Source of the DNA: Metapseudomonas boanensis
Lineage (GTDB): Bacteria > Pseudomonadota > Gammaproteobacteria > Pseudomonadales > Pseudomonadaceae
Assembly (NCBI RefSeq): GCF_018704125.1
Contig: NZ_JAGTIS010000002.1
Coordinates: forward strand, 1 to 64,000
Length of the DNA stretch: 64,000 bases
Reading direction: 5' to 3'
Shown one piece after another: positions 26,004-35,223 of the stretch. The position numbers and the translations under genes were made by a program. Positions within the stretch are counted from its first letter, which is position 1. Each line of letters begins with the position of its first letter. Under the pieces are notes generated by a model. It worked only from the letters and a program-made list of their open reading frames with translations. It ran no database searches and had not been told where the DNA came from.

Positions 26004-26615
26004 ATGACCTCGCAACGCAGCCAGAGTGCACTGCTGATCATCGATATGCAGCAAGGTATCCAGCGTCTGGGCTGGCCACGCAACAATCCGCAAGCCGAAG
26101 CCCGAATTGCTCAGCTACTGGAATGCTGGCGCACGGCGGGCTGGCCAGTGGTGCATATCCGCCATATTTCCCGCGAGCCCGACTCGGTATTCGCACCCGG
26201 GCAGCCTGGCGCCCTGTTCCAACCTGCGCTGGCTCCGCACGACAGCGAGCAGGTGTTCGAGAAGAATGTCACCGATGCCTTCACCCACACCAGCCTGGAG
26301 CGCTGGCTATGGGTACGCGGCATCGACAGCCTGGTGATCGTCGGCGTCGCCAGCGAGAACTCGGTAGAAGCGACGGCACGCAGTGCCAGCAACCTGGGTT
26401 TTGCCACCCGAGTGGTGGCGGATGCCTGCTACACCTTCGCCAAGGCTGATTTCTCCGGTCGGCCGCGCACGGCTGATGAGGTGCACGATATGGCGATGGC
26501 CAATCTGCAGGGCGAATACGCCGATGTGGTGTTCAGCGCTGACCTGCTGCAGAGCGAGCCGAGGTCGGCAGGCCAGGGACGTGCCCGGGGACCTGGAAAC
26601 AGCCGAGCAGGCTGA
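26004..26615 (+). CDS. isochorismatase-like hydrolase lacking the usual catalytic cysteine
   Basis: A 203-residue protein of the cysteine-hydrolase fold. The first catalytic aspartate is in LLIIDMQQGIQ and the lysine in VFEKNVTDAF. The position that is usually the nucleophilic cysteine (as in NCVEATAR) reads NSVEATAR, with a TCG serine codon, although the flanking VVADACYTF and RSASNLGF are well kept. It may use serine, act like the cysteine-free isochorismatases PhzD/EntB, or have lost activity. The C-terminal 20 residues are low-complexity. It starts divergent from the NYN gene. Confidence 0.85.
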   Translation: MTSQRSQSALLIIDMQQGIQRLGWPRNNPQAEARIAQLLECWRTAGWPVVHIRHISREPDSVFAPGQPGALFQPALAPHDSEQVFEKNVTDAFTHTSLERWLWVRGIDSLVIVGVASENSVEATARSASNLGFATRVVADACYTFAKADFSGRPRTADEVHDMAMANLQGEYADVVFSADLLQSEPRSAGQGRARGPGNSRAG

Positions 26616-26671
26616 CCCGGGCCCGACCCGAGCGATTATCATGGCGCCCTCTCCATGCCACGATTCCCATC

Positions 26672-27151
26672 ATGTCGCTCTACGACCGCAACCTGGCCCT
26701 GCTCAACGACCTCGCCATTCCCTATCGGGAAGTCCACCACGAAGCGGTGCTCGACTACGCGACGGCCCATGTGATCCGCCAGCGATTCGGGTTGCGCGGG
26801 GTCGAAAGCAAGAGTCTGTTCCTGCGCTTGAAAGGCGGCCGCTACGCCATGCTCGCAACGCTTGAGGCCGCGCGGGTGGACTGGGCGTGCCTCAAATCGC
26901 TGCTGGGCGCACGCCCGAGCATCGCCAGCGACACGGAACTGGTCGCGCTGACCGGTTGTGTGCCGCGGTGCGCCTGTCCGCTCGGCCATGGCGCGGCGAT
27001 CGATCTGGTATTCGACGACGCCATCCTGGAACACGACTACCTGATCTACTCGCCCGGACCACCGGAGCGCACCCTGGAGGTCGCGACTTCTGACATCGCC
27101 CGTCTGCTACCTACCCTACGCAACCGGGTGCTGCACTTCCATTCAGGTTGA
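26672..27151 (+). CDS. YbaK/ProX-type aminoacyl-tRNA deacylase
   Basis: A 159-residue single-domain editing protein. HHEAVLDYATAHVIRQRFGLRGVESKSLFLRLKG covers the start of the fold, with the key lysine in ESKSLFL, and LTGCVPRCACPLG corresponds to the substrate-site loop (GxxP motif). Family members hydrolyse mischarged tRNA such as Ala- or Cys-tRNA(Pro). The sequence is closer to the free-standing ProX/PrdX group than to E. coli YbaK, but the exact tRNA cannot be told. The start lies 56 bp after the isochorismatase-like gene. Confidence 0.85.
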   Translation: MSLYDRNLALLNDLAIPYREVHHEAVLDYATAHVIRQRFGLRGVESKSLFLRLKGGRYAMLATLEAARVDWACLKSLLGARPSIASDTELVALTGCVPRCACPLGHGAAIDLVFDDAILEHDYLIYSPGPPERTLEVATSDIARLLPTLRNRVLHFHSG

Positions 27152-27225
27152 GCCTGTCTTGGGCGGCTACGCCCGCATGGGCTAAAGTTCGCAAGACGTA
27201 CTGCTGACGATGTGACTGCCAGCCC

Positions 27226-27888
27226 ATGAATCCACTCGAACTCCTGCGCGACACTTGGTACTTCTTTTCCCGCAATGTCGGTCAGATCGCCCTGCTCTGC
27301 CTGCCTGTCATCCTGACGGAGGCCGTGTCGCAGCAGGTCCTGCTCGCCTGGCTCGGGCAAAGCAAGGTGCAAGCCTGGTCGATCATCGTCAGCATGCTGT
27401 TCTACCCGCTGTACGTGGGTGCCCTGATCATATTCACCGACAGCCGCAGCCACCGCATCCGTCTCAAACCCAGGCAGGTGATCGAGCTGACGCTGTTCCG
27501 CTGGCCCTCGTTCGCCGTGCTGGCTGCCATCAGCACCCTGCTGATCATGGTAGGCGCCTGGATGCTGATCCTTCCCGGCCTCTATGTGATGATCAAGCTG
27601 GCCTTCGCCGAATACCTGCTGGTGCTGGAGGGCAAGTCACCGCTGGATGCCATCCGCCTGAGCTTTGAGCTGACCAAGGGGCACTTTCTCACCATCCTGG
27701 CTTGCATCCTGATGGTTATGGGGCCTATCTGGCTCATCGATTGGTGGGCCTACCAGGAGCTCGGCGACCAGCCGGATCCGGTGGGGATCGTGATGCTGGA
27801 AAGCTTCAACAGCTTCTTCCAGCTGTTTGTCAGCGTGGCGCTGTATCGCCTGTTCAGCCTGGTCAACGAGCCAGTGCCGGAACAGTGA
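27226..27888 (+). CDS. YciC-family inner-membrane protein
   Basis: A 220-residue membrane protein with about five hydrophobic segments: NVGQIALLCLPVILTEAV, IVSMLFYPLYVGALIIF, FAVLAAISTLLIMVGAWMLILPGLYVMIKLAF, a later ILACILMVMGPIWLIDWW, and a C-terminal amphipathic one. The LPGLYVMIKLAFAEYLLVLEG stretch is typical of YciC/UPF0259. Function is unknown; it is linked to envelope homeostasis in E. coli. It stands 74 bp after the YbaK-like gene. Confidence 0.82.
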   Translation: MNPLELLRDTWYFFSRNVGQIALLCLPVILTEAVSQQVLLAWLGQSKVQAWSIIVSMLFYPLYVGALIIFTDSRSHRIRLKPRQVIELTLFRWPSFAVLAAISTLLIMVGAWMLILPGLYVMIKLAFAEYLLVLEGKSPLDAIRLSFELTKGHFLTILACILMVMGPIWLIDWWAYQELGDQPDPVGIVMLESFNSFFQLFVSVALYRLFSLVNEPVPEQ

Positions 27889-27934
27889 AAGCGGTCTAGT
27901 CTTCTGGGTTCCGGCACTCAAGGAGGAGCCCACG

Positions 27935-28366
27935 ATGGCCGAAAACCCCAGCATCCTTTCCCACGTTTCCCTCGGCACCAACGACTTCGAGCGTGCCGTG
28001 GCCTTCTACGACAAAGTTCTGCCCACCCTGGGCTGCAAGCGCATCATGCAACATCCGGGCGCTGTGGCTTACGGCCGGGAATACCCCGAGTTCTGGGTCC
28101 AGACCCCCATCGACGGTCGCCCTGCCAGCGTCGGCAATGGAACCCACATCGGCTTCTTCGCACCGGACAAGGCTGCCGTGATGGCCTTCTACGAGGCGGC
28201 CCTGGATGCCGGGGCCAAGGGTGAAGGAGAGCCCGGCCCCCGCCCCGACTATGGCGACCCCTATTTTGGCTGTTTTGTCCGGGACCCGGACGGCCACAAG
28301 ATCGAAGCGTCGTACTGGGATCTGGATCTGGTCTACGAGCTTTATATCGAGCCCCACGCTCAGTGA
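27935..28366 (+). CDS. VOC-family (glyoxalase/bleomycin-resistance fold) protein
   Basis: A 143-residue single VOC domain, starting after AAGGAGG. It reads ILSHVSLGTNDFERAVAFYDKVLPTLGCKRI, GTHIGFFAPDKAAVMAFYEAALDAGA and, at the end, FVRDPDGHKIEAS with the metal-ligand glutamate. Members bind or convert small electrophiles; no precise reaction can be assigned. Its last seven bases overlap the 3' end of the convergent periplasmic binding-protein gene. Confidence 0.88.
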   Translation: MAENPSILSHVSLGTNDFERAVAFYDKVLPTLGCKRIMQHPGAVAYGREYPEFWVQTPIDGRPASVGNGTHIGFFAPDKAAVMAFYEAALDAGAKGEGEPGPRPDYGDPYFGCFVRDPDGHKIEASYWDLDLVYELYIEPHAQ

Positions 28367-29163
28367 GCGCCGGGTCGGTAACGCCGGGCTGCTTCGGCCA
28401 CCCAGCCCTCGTCCAGCATCTGCCCCAGCGCCTGGGCGATTGCTTCGCGCTCGGCTCCGAGCACGCGCTGCCGGGAGAAACCGAGGAACAGTTCCGTGCG
28501 CGCTGGCGGTCGATAGGCCAGTTTGACGATACGTCCAGCCAGCTGCGGGTCCTGCAGCAACTCGTAGTCGACCTGGCAGTCGGTACCGACCACCAGCTTC
28601 AAGCGCTTGTGGCGCAGCATCTGCAAAAGCTGGCTCTCGCTGCTGACCCCGACCTTGCGCAGGCCATTATCGGAGTCGAACGGCTCGAAATAGGCGGAAC
28701 CCAGAACGTAGCCAATCTCATGGGCGCGCAGTTTGCGGTAATCGGTGACCTCCCCGGCCAACTCCTGCCCCCCATAGAAACGCGGCGCACAGGCAAAGTA
28801 CGGACGCTCCAGGTAGTCAATGTAGTGCTCACGCTCCGTCGTCTTCGCCAGCCCGGTCATCAGGTCCGCCGTGCCTTTGCTCAACTGGGCCAAGCCTCGA
28901 CTCCAGGGTGCGCGCTGCACGTCGAAACGCAACCCGGTACGGCGTTCCAGTTCCTTTAGCACGTCGATATCCAGCCCGCGCAGCTGGCCGCCATCACCGG
29001 CGATACGGAATGGCGGCCAATAGTCGGTCATCACACGCAGTGGCGCGCGCTCCGCCGAGGCCACGCCCGGCAATAGAATGAGCAGGCCTGCAAGAATCCA
29101 GGCTCGCGGCCAGCGCCGATGGCGGGGAGAAACACGTGAGCAGAGAACTGCGACCGGCCCCAT
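28360..29163 (-). CDS. periplasmic amino-acid-type substrate-binding protein (SBP_bac_3)
   Basis: A 267-residue exported protein. An arginine-rich N-region and hydrophobic core (WILAGLLILLPGVASA) end at a signal-peptidase site near residue 38. The mature domain reads PLRVMTDYWPPFRIAGDGGQLRGLDIDVLKELERRTG and then GTADLMTGLAKTTEREHYIDY, the family-3 binding-protein pattern. No ABC permease genes are adjacent, so it is an orphan binding protein like many Pseudomonas paralogs. It is convergent with the VOC gene and adjacent to the CDGSH gene on the same strand (13 bp). Confidence 0.88.
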   Translation of the reverse strand: MGPVAVLCSRVSPRHRRWPRAWILAGLLILLPGVASAERAPLRVMTDYWPPFRIAGDGGQLRGLDIDVLKELERRTGLRFDVQRAPWSRGLAQLSKGTADLMTGLAKTTEREHYIDYLERPYFACAPRFYGGQELAGEVTDYRKLRAHEIGYVLGSAYFEPFDSDNGLRKVGVSSESQLLQMLRHKRLKLVVGTDCQVDYELLQDPQLAGRIVKLAYRPPARTELFLGFSRQRVLGAEREAIAQALGQMLDEGWVAEAARRYRPGAH

Positions 29164-29176
29164 GGTGGCTCCCGGA

Positions 29177-29422
29177 TCAATCTGCTAATTGCTTGTGGGT
29201 CCCATCGCAGCAAGGCGGCGAATGGCTGTGTTTACAGCCACAGAAATACAGGGTTTCAGTACGTTCTGCATGATATTTGAGTGGCGCAAGGCCACTGCCC
29301 TTGTGCGATCCGTCACAAAATGGCTGCTGTTGGCTGCGCCCGCAGCGACACCAGAAATAATCCTGGCCAGCTACCACATCGACCGCGTAAGGGCCCTTCT
29401 GGGCGATCACAGGCTCAGTCAT
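29177..29422 (-). CDS. double-CDGSH iron-sulfur protein
   Basis: An 81-residue protein with two CDGSH motifs: FWCRCGRSQQQPFCDGSH (about 24-41) and YFCGCKHSHSPPCCDGTH (about 59-76). Each motif supplies three Cys and one His to a labile [2Fe-2S] cluster. The start MTEPVIAQKG follows GGGAG; a longer frame upstream is not needed. Small two-cluster CDGSH proteins are thought to work in redox sensing or electron transfer. It precedes the binding-protein gene by 13 bp. Confidence 0.92.
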   Translation of the reverse strand: MTEPVIAQKGPYAVDVVAGQDYFWCRCGRSQQQPFCDGSHKGSGLAPLKYHAERTETLYFCGCKHSHSPPCCDGTHKQLAD

Positions 29423-29514
29423 CTCCCAGCTCCTCCTCAGCTCACGTTGCTTGGGCGATGCCGGCCTCTCGGGTATGCTCGCCTTTTCCAAGAATAGTCC
29501 TGCTTTCTTTTCCA

Positions 29515-30600
29515 ATGCCCCGAGTCCTGCGCTATGCCCTGCTCAGCGTTGCCGCCATCGCCATCGGCCTGGTCGCACTGGTATATGCGCTGACGTGGCA
29601 TCCGGCAGAGCGCGAACCGGCAACGCTCGCCTGTACCGGCGACGTGGCACAAGTGCAGCCCGGGCAGGCACTCAAGGTGATGACCTGGAACCTCCAGTAC
29701 CTCGCCGGCAAACGCTATGTCTTCTATTACGACCTGGCCAATGGCTCCGGACCGGACGAACGCCCCACTCGCGAAGACCTGGCCTACAACCTGGATGAAG
29801 TGGTACGCGTGGTGCGTGAGGAGCAGCCGGACATCCTCAACCTGCAGGAACTCCACGAAGGCGCCAAGGCGACCGATTACCAGGACCAGCTAGCGCTGCT
29901 CCAGGAACGCCTGGCCGACCTCTACCCCTGTACCAGCCAGGCCTTCTACTGGAAAGCGGCCTTCGTTCCCGATCCGCATATCTTTGGCAGCGTTGGCACC
30001 AAGCTGACCACGCTGAGCCGGTTCCGGATTGCCAACGCCGAGCGCCTGCAGTTACCAGAGCTACAACAACTCCCGCTGAGGCAACTGTTTGCCCCCAAGC
30101 GTGCGCTGCTGGTGAGCCAACTGCCCATTCGAGGTGGTGGCAACCTGACGGTGATCAATACCCACCTGGATGCCCATACCACAGGACAGGACGTCCAGCA
30201 GCGTCAGCTGGCGATGGTCCGCGCCCAGCTCGACAGCCTGGAGATCGAAGGGAAAATCTGGCTCCTGGGAGGTGACCTCAATCTCCTGCCGCCCGGGCAG
30301 TTCGATCATCTAGCGGCATCCCAGCAGGCGCGTTACCCCCGCGACACCCCGCTACAAGCGTTATGGGAACACTACCCGATGGTTCCCCGCATCGACGAAG
30401 CCAGCGGTCCGGAACAGGCCAGTTGGTATACCCATTTCCCCAACGACCCGCGCGTGGACAGGCCCGATCGCACGCTCGACTATGTTTTCCACAGCCCGCA
30501 CCTGACCCGCATCGATGCACGGGTCCGCCAGCAGGATACCCTGGGCATCTCCGACCACCTGCCTTTGATCGCACGCTTCCTGCTACCGCCCGCGCAGTGA
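29515..30600 (+). CDS. endonuclease/exonuclease/phosphatase-family protein with N-terminal membrane anchor
   Basis: A 361-residue EEP-fold protein. A single N-terminal hydrophobic segment (YALLSVAAIAIGLVALVYAL) anchors or exports it. The catalytic elements are LKVMTWNLQYLAG, ILNLQELHEG (metal-binding Glu), VINTHLDAHTTG, LLGGDLNLLPPGQ and the terminal ISDHLPLIARF. Such proteins cleave phosphodiesters; an extracytoplasmic nuclease or lipid phosphodiesterase role fits. It diverges from the CDGSH gene. Confidence 0.88.
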   Translation: MPRVLRYALLSVAAIAIGLVALVYALTWHPAEREPATLACTGDVAQVQPGQALKVMTWNLQYLAGKRYVFYYDLANGSGPDERPTREDLAYNLDEVVRVVREEQPDILNLQELHEGAKATDYQDQLALLQERLADLYPCTSQAFYWKAAFVPDPHIFGSVGTKLTTLSRFRIANAERLQLPELQQLPLRQLFAPKRALLVSQLPIRGGGNLTVINTHLDAHTTGQDVQQRQLAMVRAQLDSLEIEGKIWLLGGDLNLLPPGQFDHLAASQQARYPRDTPLQALWEHYPMVPRIDEASGPEQASWYTHFPNDPRVDRPDRTLDYVFHSPHLTRIDARVRQQDTLGISDHLPLIARFLLPPAQ

Positions 30601-30719
30601 ACACCAAGCCAGGCACCACGTAGGGTGCACCATGTGCACCGCCGGTTGCGGCCCACTCCGCCCCGATGGCGATTGCCGGCCCCTCGGTTCGCAGGGCGAA
30701 TGAAGTCGCCCCTGCCACA

Positions 30720-33242
30720 TCACTTCCTCGGTCTGGCCCGTGCGGTGGGTTCGGCCACCAGCGGGTCATCCGGCCAGTAATGTTTCGGGTAGCGCCCCTT
30801 GAGGTCCTTTTTCACCTCGGCGTAGGTGTTGCGCCAAAAGCTGGCCAGGTCTTGCGTGACCTGCACCGGACGCTGGGCCGGCGAAAGCAGATGCAGTTTG
30901 ACGCCTTGCCGCCCGTTGGCGATGCGCGGCGTGTCGGCCAGACCGAACAGCTCCTGCAAGCGCACAGCCAGGACCGGCATGTCCTCGCTGTAATCCAGGC
31001 GAATCCGCGAGCCAGAGGGAACCTCCAGTGTGCGCGGCGCCAGTTCGTCGAGTCGTTGCGGCAGCGGCCAAGGCAGTAGCCCCTGGAGAATCCCCGGCAG
31101 GTCCAGGTTACCGAAGTGGCTGAGGCGGCTGACCTTGCCCAGCCAGGGCTGCAACCAGTCCTCCAGGCTGGCCAGCAACGCGGCGTCAGACACATCTGGC
31201 CATTCGCTGTCGCCCTTCTCGGCCAGATCGAGACGTCGCAGCAGGGCCACCCGCGCCTGCCACTGGCGCAGTTCCGCCGTCCAGGGCAGCAGCTCCACCC
31301 CCTTGCGCCGGACCAGGCCAAGCAAGGCCCGGGAACGCGCCTCCTCATCCAGCCCCGCCAGCGCTTCGCGGGCCAGCACCAGCTCGCCAACCTTGCGTTG
31401 CCGCTCGGCGCGCAACACGCCTTCGCGCTCATCCCAGTCCAACACTTCCAGAGCATGGACCTGCTCGGCCAACGGCCCCTCGAACAGGCTCGGGTCAAGG
31501 TCGGCTGCCAGGTAAATCCGCTCCTCGCGTTGCCCTTGGCGGCTACCCAGATCGGCGATGACCAGCCAGGGCTCCTTCATCAGGGCGTCCGGCTCACCGA
31601 AGGTGGCCGCTCGGCCATTGGCCAGGCGGTACTCAGCACCGCCGGGGCGGCGTTGCTGGGCGACGCGGTCGGGATAGGCGAGCGCCAGCAGGCAACCCAG
31701 CCATCGCGGATCTCCAGGTTCCACCACAGCCTCCGTGGCCGGCCCCCGCAGGTAGGCGCGGAACTGCCGAGCAAGCTGTCGGGCCCGCTGAACCCCGCCA
31801 CGAGCCCCACGCGCAGATCTGTCTTCACCTGACAGCAGGGCCAAGCGGCTGTGCAGGTCGGCGCCACCGCCACGCAGGATGTCACGCTCGCCGAGCAAGG
31901 CCGCGAGGTCACACGCCAAGGCCCCCAGGCCCAACGCCTGACCACGCAGGAGCAAATGAGCAATACGCGGGTGTGCGGGAAGTTCGGCCATGGCCTGCCC
32001 GTGGCGTGTCAGCGCACCTCCATCGTCCAAGGCGCCCAGCCGCTGCAGCAGATCGCGGCCCTGGGCATACGCTGCTGGCGGCGGCAGGTCCAGCCAGGCC
32101 AGCTCGCGCGGATCACCGACGCCCCAGCGGGCAAGTTGCAAGGCCAGGCCAGCGAGGTCGGCCTGGAGGATCTCCGCAGTGCCATGAGCAGGCAGTTGCT
32201 CATGCTGGGCCTCCGACCAGAGCCGATAACAGGCACCCGGCTGCAGTCGCCCTGCCCGCCCTGCGCGCTGGGTGGCCGAGGCACGGGAGATGCGCTGGGT
32301 GTCCAGCCGGGTCATCCCACTGGCGGGATCGAAACGTGGAACCCGCTCCAAGCCAGCGTCGACCACCACCCGTACGCCATCGATGGTCAGGCTGGTTTCG
32401 GCGATGTTGGTGGCCAGCACCACCTTGCGCTTGCCAACCGGTGCCGGTTCGATGGCCGCGCGCTGGGCCGCGAGGTCCAGTTCGCCGTGAAGCGGGCACA
32501 ACAACACATCGGAACAGCCTTCGAGGCGCTCTGCCAATTGATCGGCGACGCGGCGAATCTCCGCCTGGCCGGGCAGGAACACCAGCAGGCTGCCAGGTTC
32601 ATCCGCCAAGGCTTGGAGGACCGTCTGCACAACCTTGGGCTCAAGCGCCTCGCCGAGTTGGGCTGGTCTACCCCAGCGCAGTTCGACCGGGTACATCCGG
32701 CCCTCGCTGCTCACGACTGGAGCATCGTCCAGCAGGCGTGACAGGCGCTCCCCTTCCAGGGTGGCGGACATCAACAGCACCTTCAGCGGCAGCTCGTCGC
32801 GCAGCAATGCGCGGCCGTTCAGGCACAGCGCCAGGGCAAGGTCGGCGTCCAGGCTCCGTTCGTGGAACTCGTCGAAGATCACCAGACCAACCCCTTCCAG
32901 GGCCGGGTCTTCCTGCAGGCGGCGGGCAAGGATGCCCTCGGTGACCACTTCGATGCGGGTACGCGGGCCTACCTTGGATTCCAGGCGGATGCGGTAGCCT
33001 ACGGTCTCTCCCACCGCCTCGCCCAGCTCGCTGGCCAGGCGCTCGGCCGCCGCGCGAGCGGCCAGCCGACGCGGTTCCAGCATCAGGATGCGCTGACCGG
33101 CCAACCACGGTTCGCCCAGCAACGCCAAAGGCACGCGGGTGGTTTTACCGGCACCGGGAGGAGCCTCCAGTACGGCTTCGTGGCGAGCGTGCAGGGCACC
33201 GCGCAATTCAGGCAGGACGGCATCGATGGGTAGGGCGATCAT
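30720..33242 (-). CDS. hrpB: ATP-dependent RNA helicase HrpB
   Basis: An 840-residue DEAH/RHA helicase. Motifs are PPGAGKTTRVPLALL (I), LEPRRLAARAAAERLA (Ia), DEFHERSLDADLALAL (the DEFH box), LMSATLEGERLSRLL (III), ATNIAETSLTIDGV (V) and SRASATQRAGRAGRLQPG (VI), followed by the HA2 and HrpB-specific C-terminal domains. The start MIALPIDAVL has GGAG upstream. The length matches E. coli HrpB (about 809-824). Its cellular role is poorly known. Confidence 0.95.
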   Translation of the reverse strand: MIALPIDAVLPELRGALHARHEAVLEAPPGAGKTTRVPLALLGEPWLAGQRILMLEPRRLAARAAAERLASELGEAVGETVGYRIRLESKVGPRTRIEVVTEGILARRLQEDPALEGVGLVIFDEFHERSLDADLALALCLNGRALLRDELPLKVLLMSATLEGERLSRLLDDAPVVSSEGRMYPVELRWGRPAQLGEALEPKVVQTVLQALADEPGSLLVFLPGQAEIRRVADQLAERLEGCSDVLLCPLHGELDLAAQRAAIEPAPVGKRKVVLATNIAETSLTIDGVRVVVDAGLERVPRFDPASGMTRLDTQRISRASATQRAGRAGRLQPGACYRLWSEAQHEQLPAHGTAEILQADLAGLALQLARWGVGDPRELAWLDLPPPAAYAQGRDLLQRLGALDDGGALTRHGQAMAELPAHPRIAHLLLRGQALGLGALACDLAALLGERDILRGGGADLHSRLALLSGEDRSARGARGGVQRARQLARQFRAYLRGPATEAVVEPGDPRWLGCLLALAYPDRVAQQRRPGGAEYRLANGRAATFGEPDALMKEPWLVIADLGSRQGQREERIYLAADLDPSLFEGPLAEQVHALEVLDWDEREGVLRAERQRKVGELVLAREALAGLDEEARSRALLGLVRRKGVELLPWTAELRQWQARVALLRRLDLAEKGDSEWPDVSDAALLASLEDWLQPWLGKVSRLSHFGNLDLPGILQGLLPWPLPQRLDELAPRTLEVPSGSRIRLDYSEDMPVLAVRLQELFGLADTPRIANGRQGVKLHLLSPAQRPVQVTQDLASFWRNTYAEVKKDLKGRYPKHYWPDDPLVAEPTARARPRK

Positions 33243-33370
33243 GGCAACTCCAGGCAGGACAGCGATTATACCGGCGAACTGCCAGTTGCTTGCCGAGGTC
33301 TTAGATACACCAAGCACTTTTGCAACGGACTGCTTGGTATAGTTATTTCTTTTTGGATCAGGAGTTGCTT

Positions 33371-33790
33371 ATGCGTATGCCGTCTCGCCTCGTTGGTGGC
33401 CTGGTCGCCACTGCCCTGCTCACCCAGCTGACCGCTTGCGGCACGATCTTTTTCCCAGACCGTCGCGGTCAGATCGAAGGCAAGATCGACCCCGTCGTCG
33501 CCGCCCTGGACGCCATCGGCATCCTCTTTTTCGTAATTCCCGGCCTGATTGCCTTCGCCGTCGACTTCGCCACCGGCGCCATCTACCTGCCCGCTGGCCA
33601 GACCGTTCAGGTTTCGCCTGAGCTGTTACAAGATGCCATTGGTACCGATGGCAAGGTGGACACCGCTCGCCTGAAGGCGATCATCGAGCATGAAACCGGC
33701 CGCAGCCTGCCGCTGGACGACCCACGCGTGCTGCAACGCACCGGCAACCTCGAACAACTGGCCACCCTCGGCCTGCGTCCCGCAGCCTGA
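33371..33790 (+). CDS. small lipoprotein
   Basis: A 139-residue lipoprotein: signal peptide with lipobox LTACG (Cys22 or so), then a hydrophobic segment (ALDAIGILFFVIPGLIAFAVDFATGAIYLPAG) and a soluble C-terminal half ending LATLGLRPAA. Similar Pseudomonas proteins occur but have no known function, and some have been mis-named after unrelated enzymes. The start follows CAGGAG. It lies 3 bp before the DinB-like gene. Confidence 0.82.
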   Translation: MRMPSRLVGGLVATALLTQLTACGTIFFPDRRGQIEGKIDPVVAALDAIGILFFVIPGLIAFAVDFATGAIYLPAGQTVQVSPELLQDAIGTDGKVDTARLKAIIEHETGRSLPLDDPRVLQRTGNLEQLATLGLRPAA

Positions 33791-33792
33791 CC

Positions 33793-34296
33793 ATGCGTCT
33801 GCTTGCCCGTCACCTCGAGCAGCTGCTGGCGTACCACGGCTGGGCTTTCCAGCGCCTGCTTGAGAGCCTGCAGCAGGTTGACGACACGGCCTACCATGCC
33901 CCGTGCGGACTGTTCTTCAGCAGCCTGCACGGCACGCTCAATCACTTGGCCGTCGTCGACCGCATCTGGCTGGCGCGGGTTCGACAAGAACCCGCGCCGT
34001 TCGACCGGCTGGATGCCGAGGCCGTCGCCGACCGCCAGCTTTTGCCAACGTACCTGGCGGAAGGCGTAAGTGCTTGGCAGGTGGTGCTGACACGGCACGA
34101 CGACGACAGCCTGACCCAACCGCTCGTGTACCGGAACATGCGGGGCGAGCCGCAGCAACGCTCGCTGGCGGAAATCATCACGCATGTGGTCAACCACGGC
34201 ACCCATCACCGAGGTCAAGCCTCGGCTGCACTCTCGATGATGGGCCTGGAGACTCCGGCCATGGATTTCATCTACTTCAAACCGGAATCCCCATGA
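33793..34296 (+). CDS. DinB/YfiT-like putative metal-dependent protein
   Basis: A 167-residue four-helix DinB-fold protein. The three histidines that usually bind a metal are in HGTLNHLAVVD and in HVVNHGTHHRGQAS. Family members include thiol-S-transferases and DNA-damage-inducible proteins; the precise reaction is unknown. It is the middle gene of a tight set: 2 bp after the lipoprotein gene and overlapping the cation-efflux gene by 4 bp (ATGA). Confidence 0.88.
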   Translation: MRLLARHLEQLLAYHGWAFQRLLESLQQVDDTAYHAPCGLFFSSLHGTLNHLAVVDRIWLARVRQEPAPFDRLDAEAVADRQLLPTYLAEGVSAWQVVLTRHDDDSLTQPLVYRNMRGEPQQRSLAEIITHVVNHGTHHRGQASAALSMMGLETPAMDFIYFKPESP

Positions 34297-35177
34297 AATC
34301 CAAGCAGGAGCATGCGAGCCTTCTCCGCCTGGCCACCCGCGCGTCCCTCGGCGTGGCGATCACCCTGGTCATCGCCAAAGCCATAGCCTGGTGGCTGAGC
34401 GGTTCGGTCAGCCTGCTCGCTGGCCTCACCGACTCGTTGCTGGACAGCGCCGCGTCCTTCCTCAACCTGCTTGCCGTGCACTACGCGCTGAAGCCCGCAG
34501 ACGACGATCACCGCTATGGCCACGGCAAGGCGGAGTCGCTCGCCGGCCTCGGCCAAGCCCTGTTCATCGCGGTAAGCGCCCTGCTGGTAGGCACTCAGGC
34601 AGTGGAGCGCATCCGGCATCCGGAACCACTGCATGCCGAAGGCCTCGGGATCGCGGTGATGCTGCTGGCCCTGGCGCTGACCGCTGGCCTGCTGGCCCTC
34701 CAGCGCAAGGTGATCCGCATCACTGGGTCGACGGCCATTCGTGCGGACTCGCTGCACTACCGCTCGGACCTGCTGCTGAATGGCGGCATTCTGGTCGCAC
34801 TGGTTCTAGCCGGCCTCGGCTGGGATCGCGCCGATGGCCTGTTCGGCATGGGGATTGCCCTCTACATCCTCTGGAGCGCCTTCAGCATCGCCCGCGAGTC
34901 GGTCTCGGTGCTCATGGATGAAGAGCTGTCCACCACGATCACCGACGACATGCAGCGGCTGGCCTGTACCATCCCAGGCGTCCTGGGTGCCCACGACCTG
35001 CGCTCCCGGGTCTCTGGCACTCATTGGTATGTGCAACTGCACCTCGAACTGCCCGGCGACCTTTCGCTTTCGGCCGCCCACATCCTCTGCGAGCAGGCCG
35101 CAGCGGCCATCACCGCTCAGTACCCGCGCGCGGAGGTGTTGGTTCACGCTGATCCTTGCGAGGTGGTCAGCGCCTGA
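34293..35177 (+). CDS. cation diffusion facilitator (FieF-like)
   Basis: A 294-residue CDF exporter of Fe(II)/Zn(II)-type metals in exchange for protons. It has six membrane helices; the metal site on helices 2 and 5 is DSLLDSAASF and HYRSDLL (both with aspartates), with the linking HRYGHGKAESLAGLGQ. A cytoplasmic C-terminal domain ends HADPCEVVSA. The overlap with the DinB-like gene suggests co-expression. Which metal is exported cannot be decided from sequence. Confidence 0.92.
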   Translation: MKSKQEHASLLRLATRASLGVAITLVIAKAIAWWLSGSVSLLAGLTDSLLDSAASFLNLLAVHYALKPADDDHRYGHGKAESLAGLGQALFIAVSALLVGTQAVERIRHPEPLHAEGLGIAVMLLALALTAGLLALQRKVIRITGSTAIRADSLHYRSDLLLNGGILVALVLAGLGWDRADGLFGMGIALYILWSAFSIARESVSVLMDEELSTTITDDMQRLACTIPGVLGAHDLRSRVSGTHWYVQLHLELPGDLSLSAAHILCEQAAAAITAQYPRAEVLVHADPCEVVSA

Positions 35178-35223
35178 GGCGCTCTACCAGGATCAGGTGT
35201 TGCATCCGGCCACCCCGCGCCCC

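Noticed and set aside
24682-26007. A 441-codon plus-strand frame
   Set aside because: It runs antisense to the DnaQ-like and NYN genes, both with clear active-site motifs.
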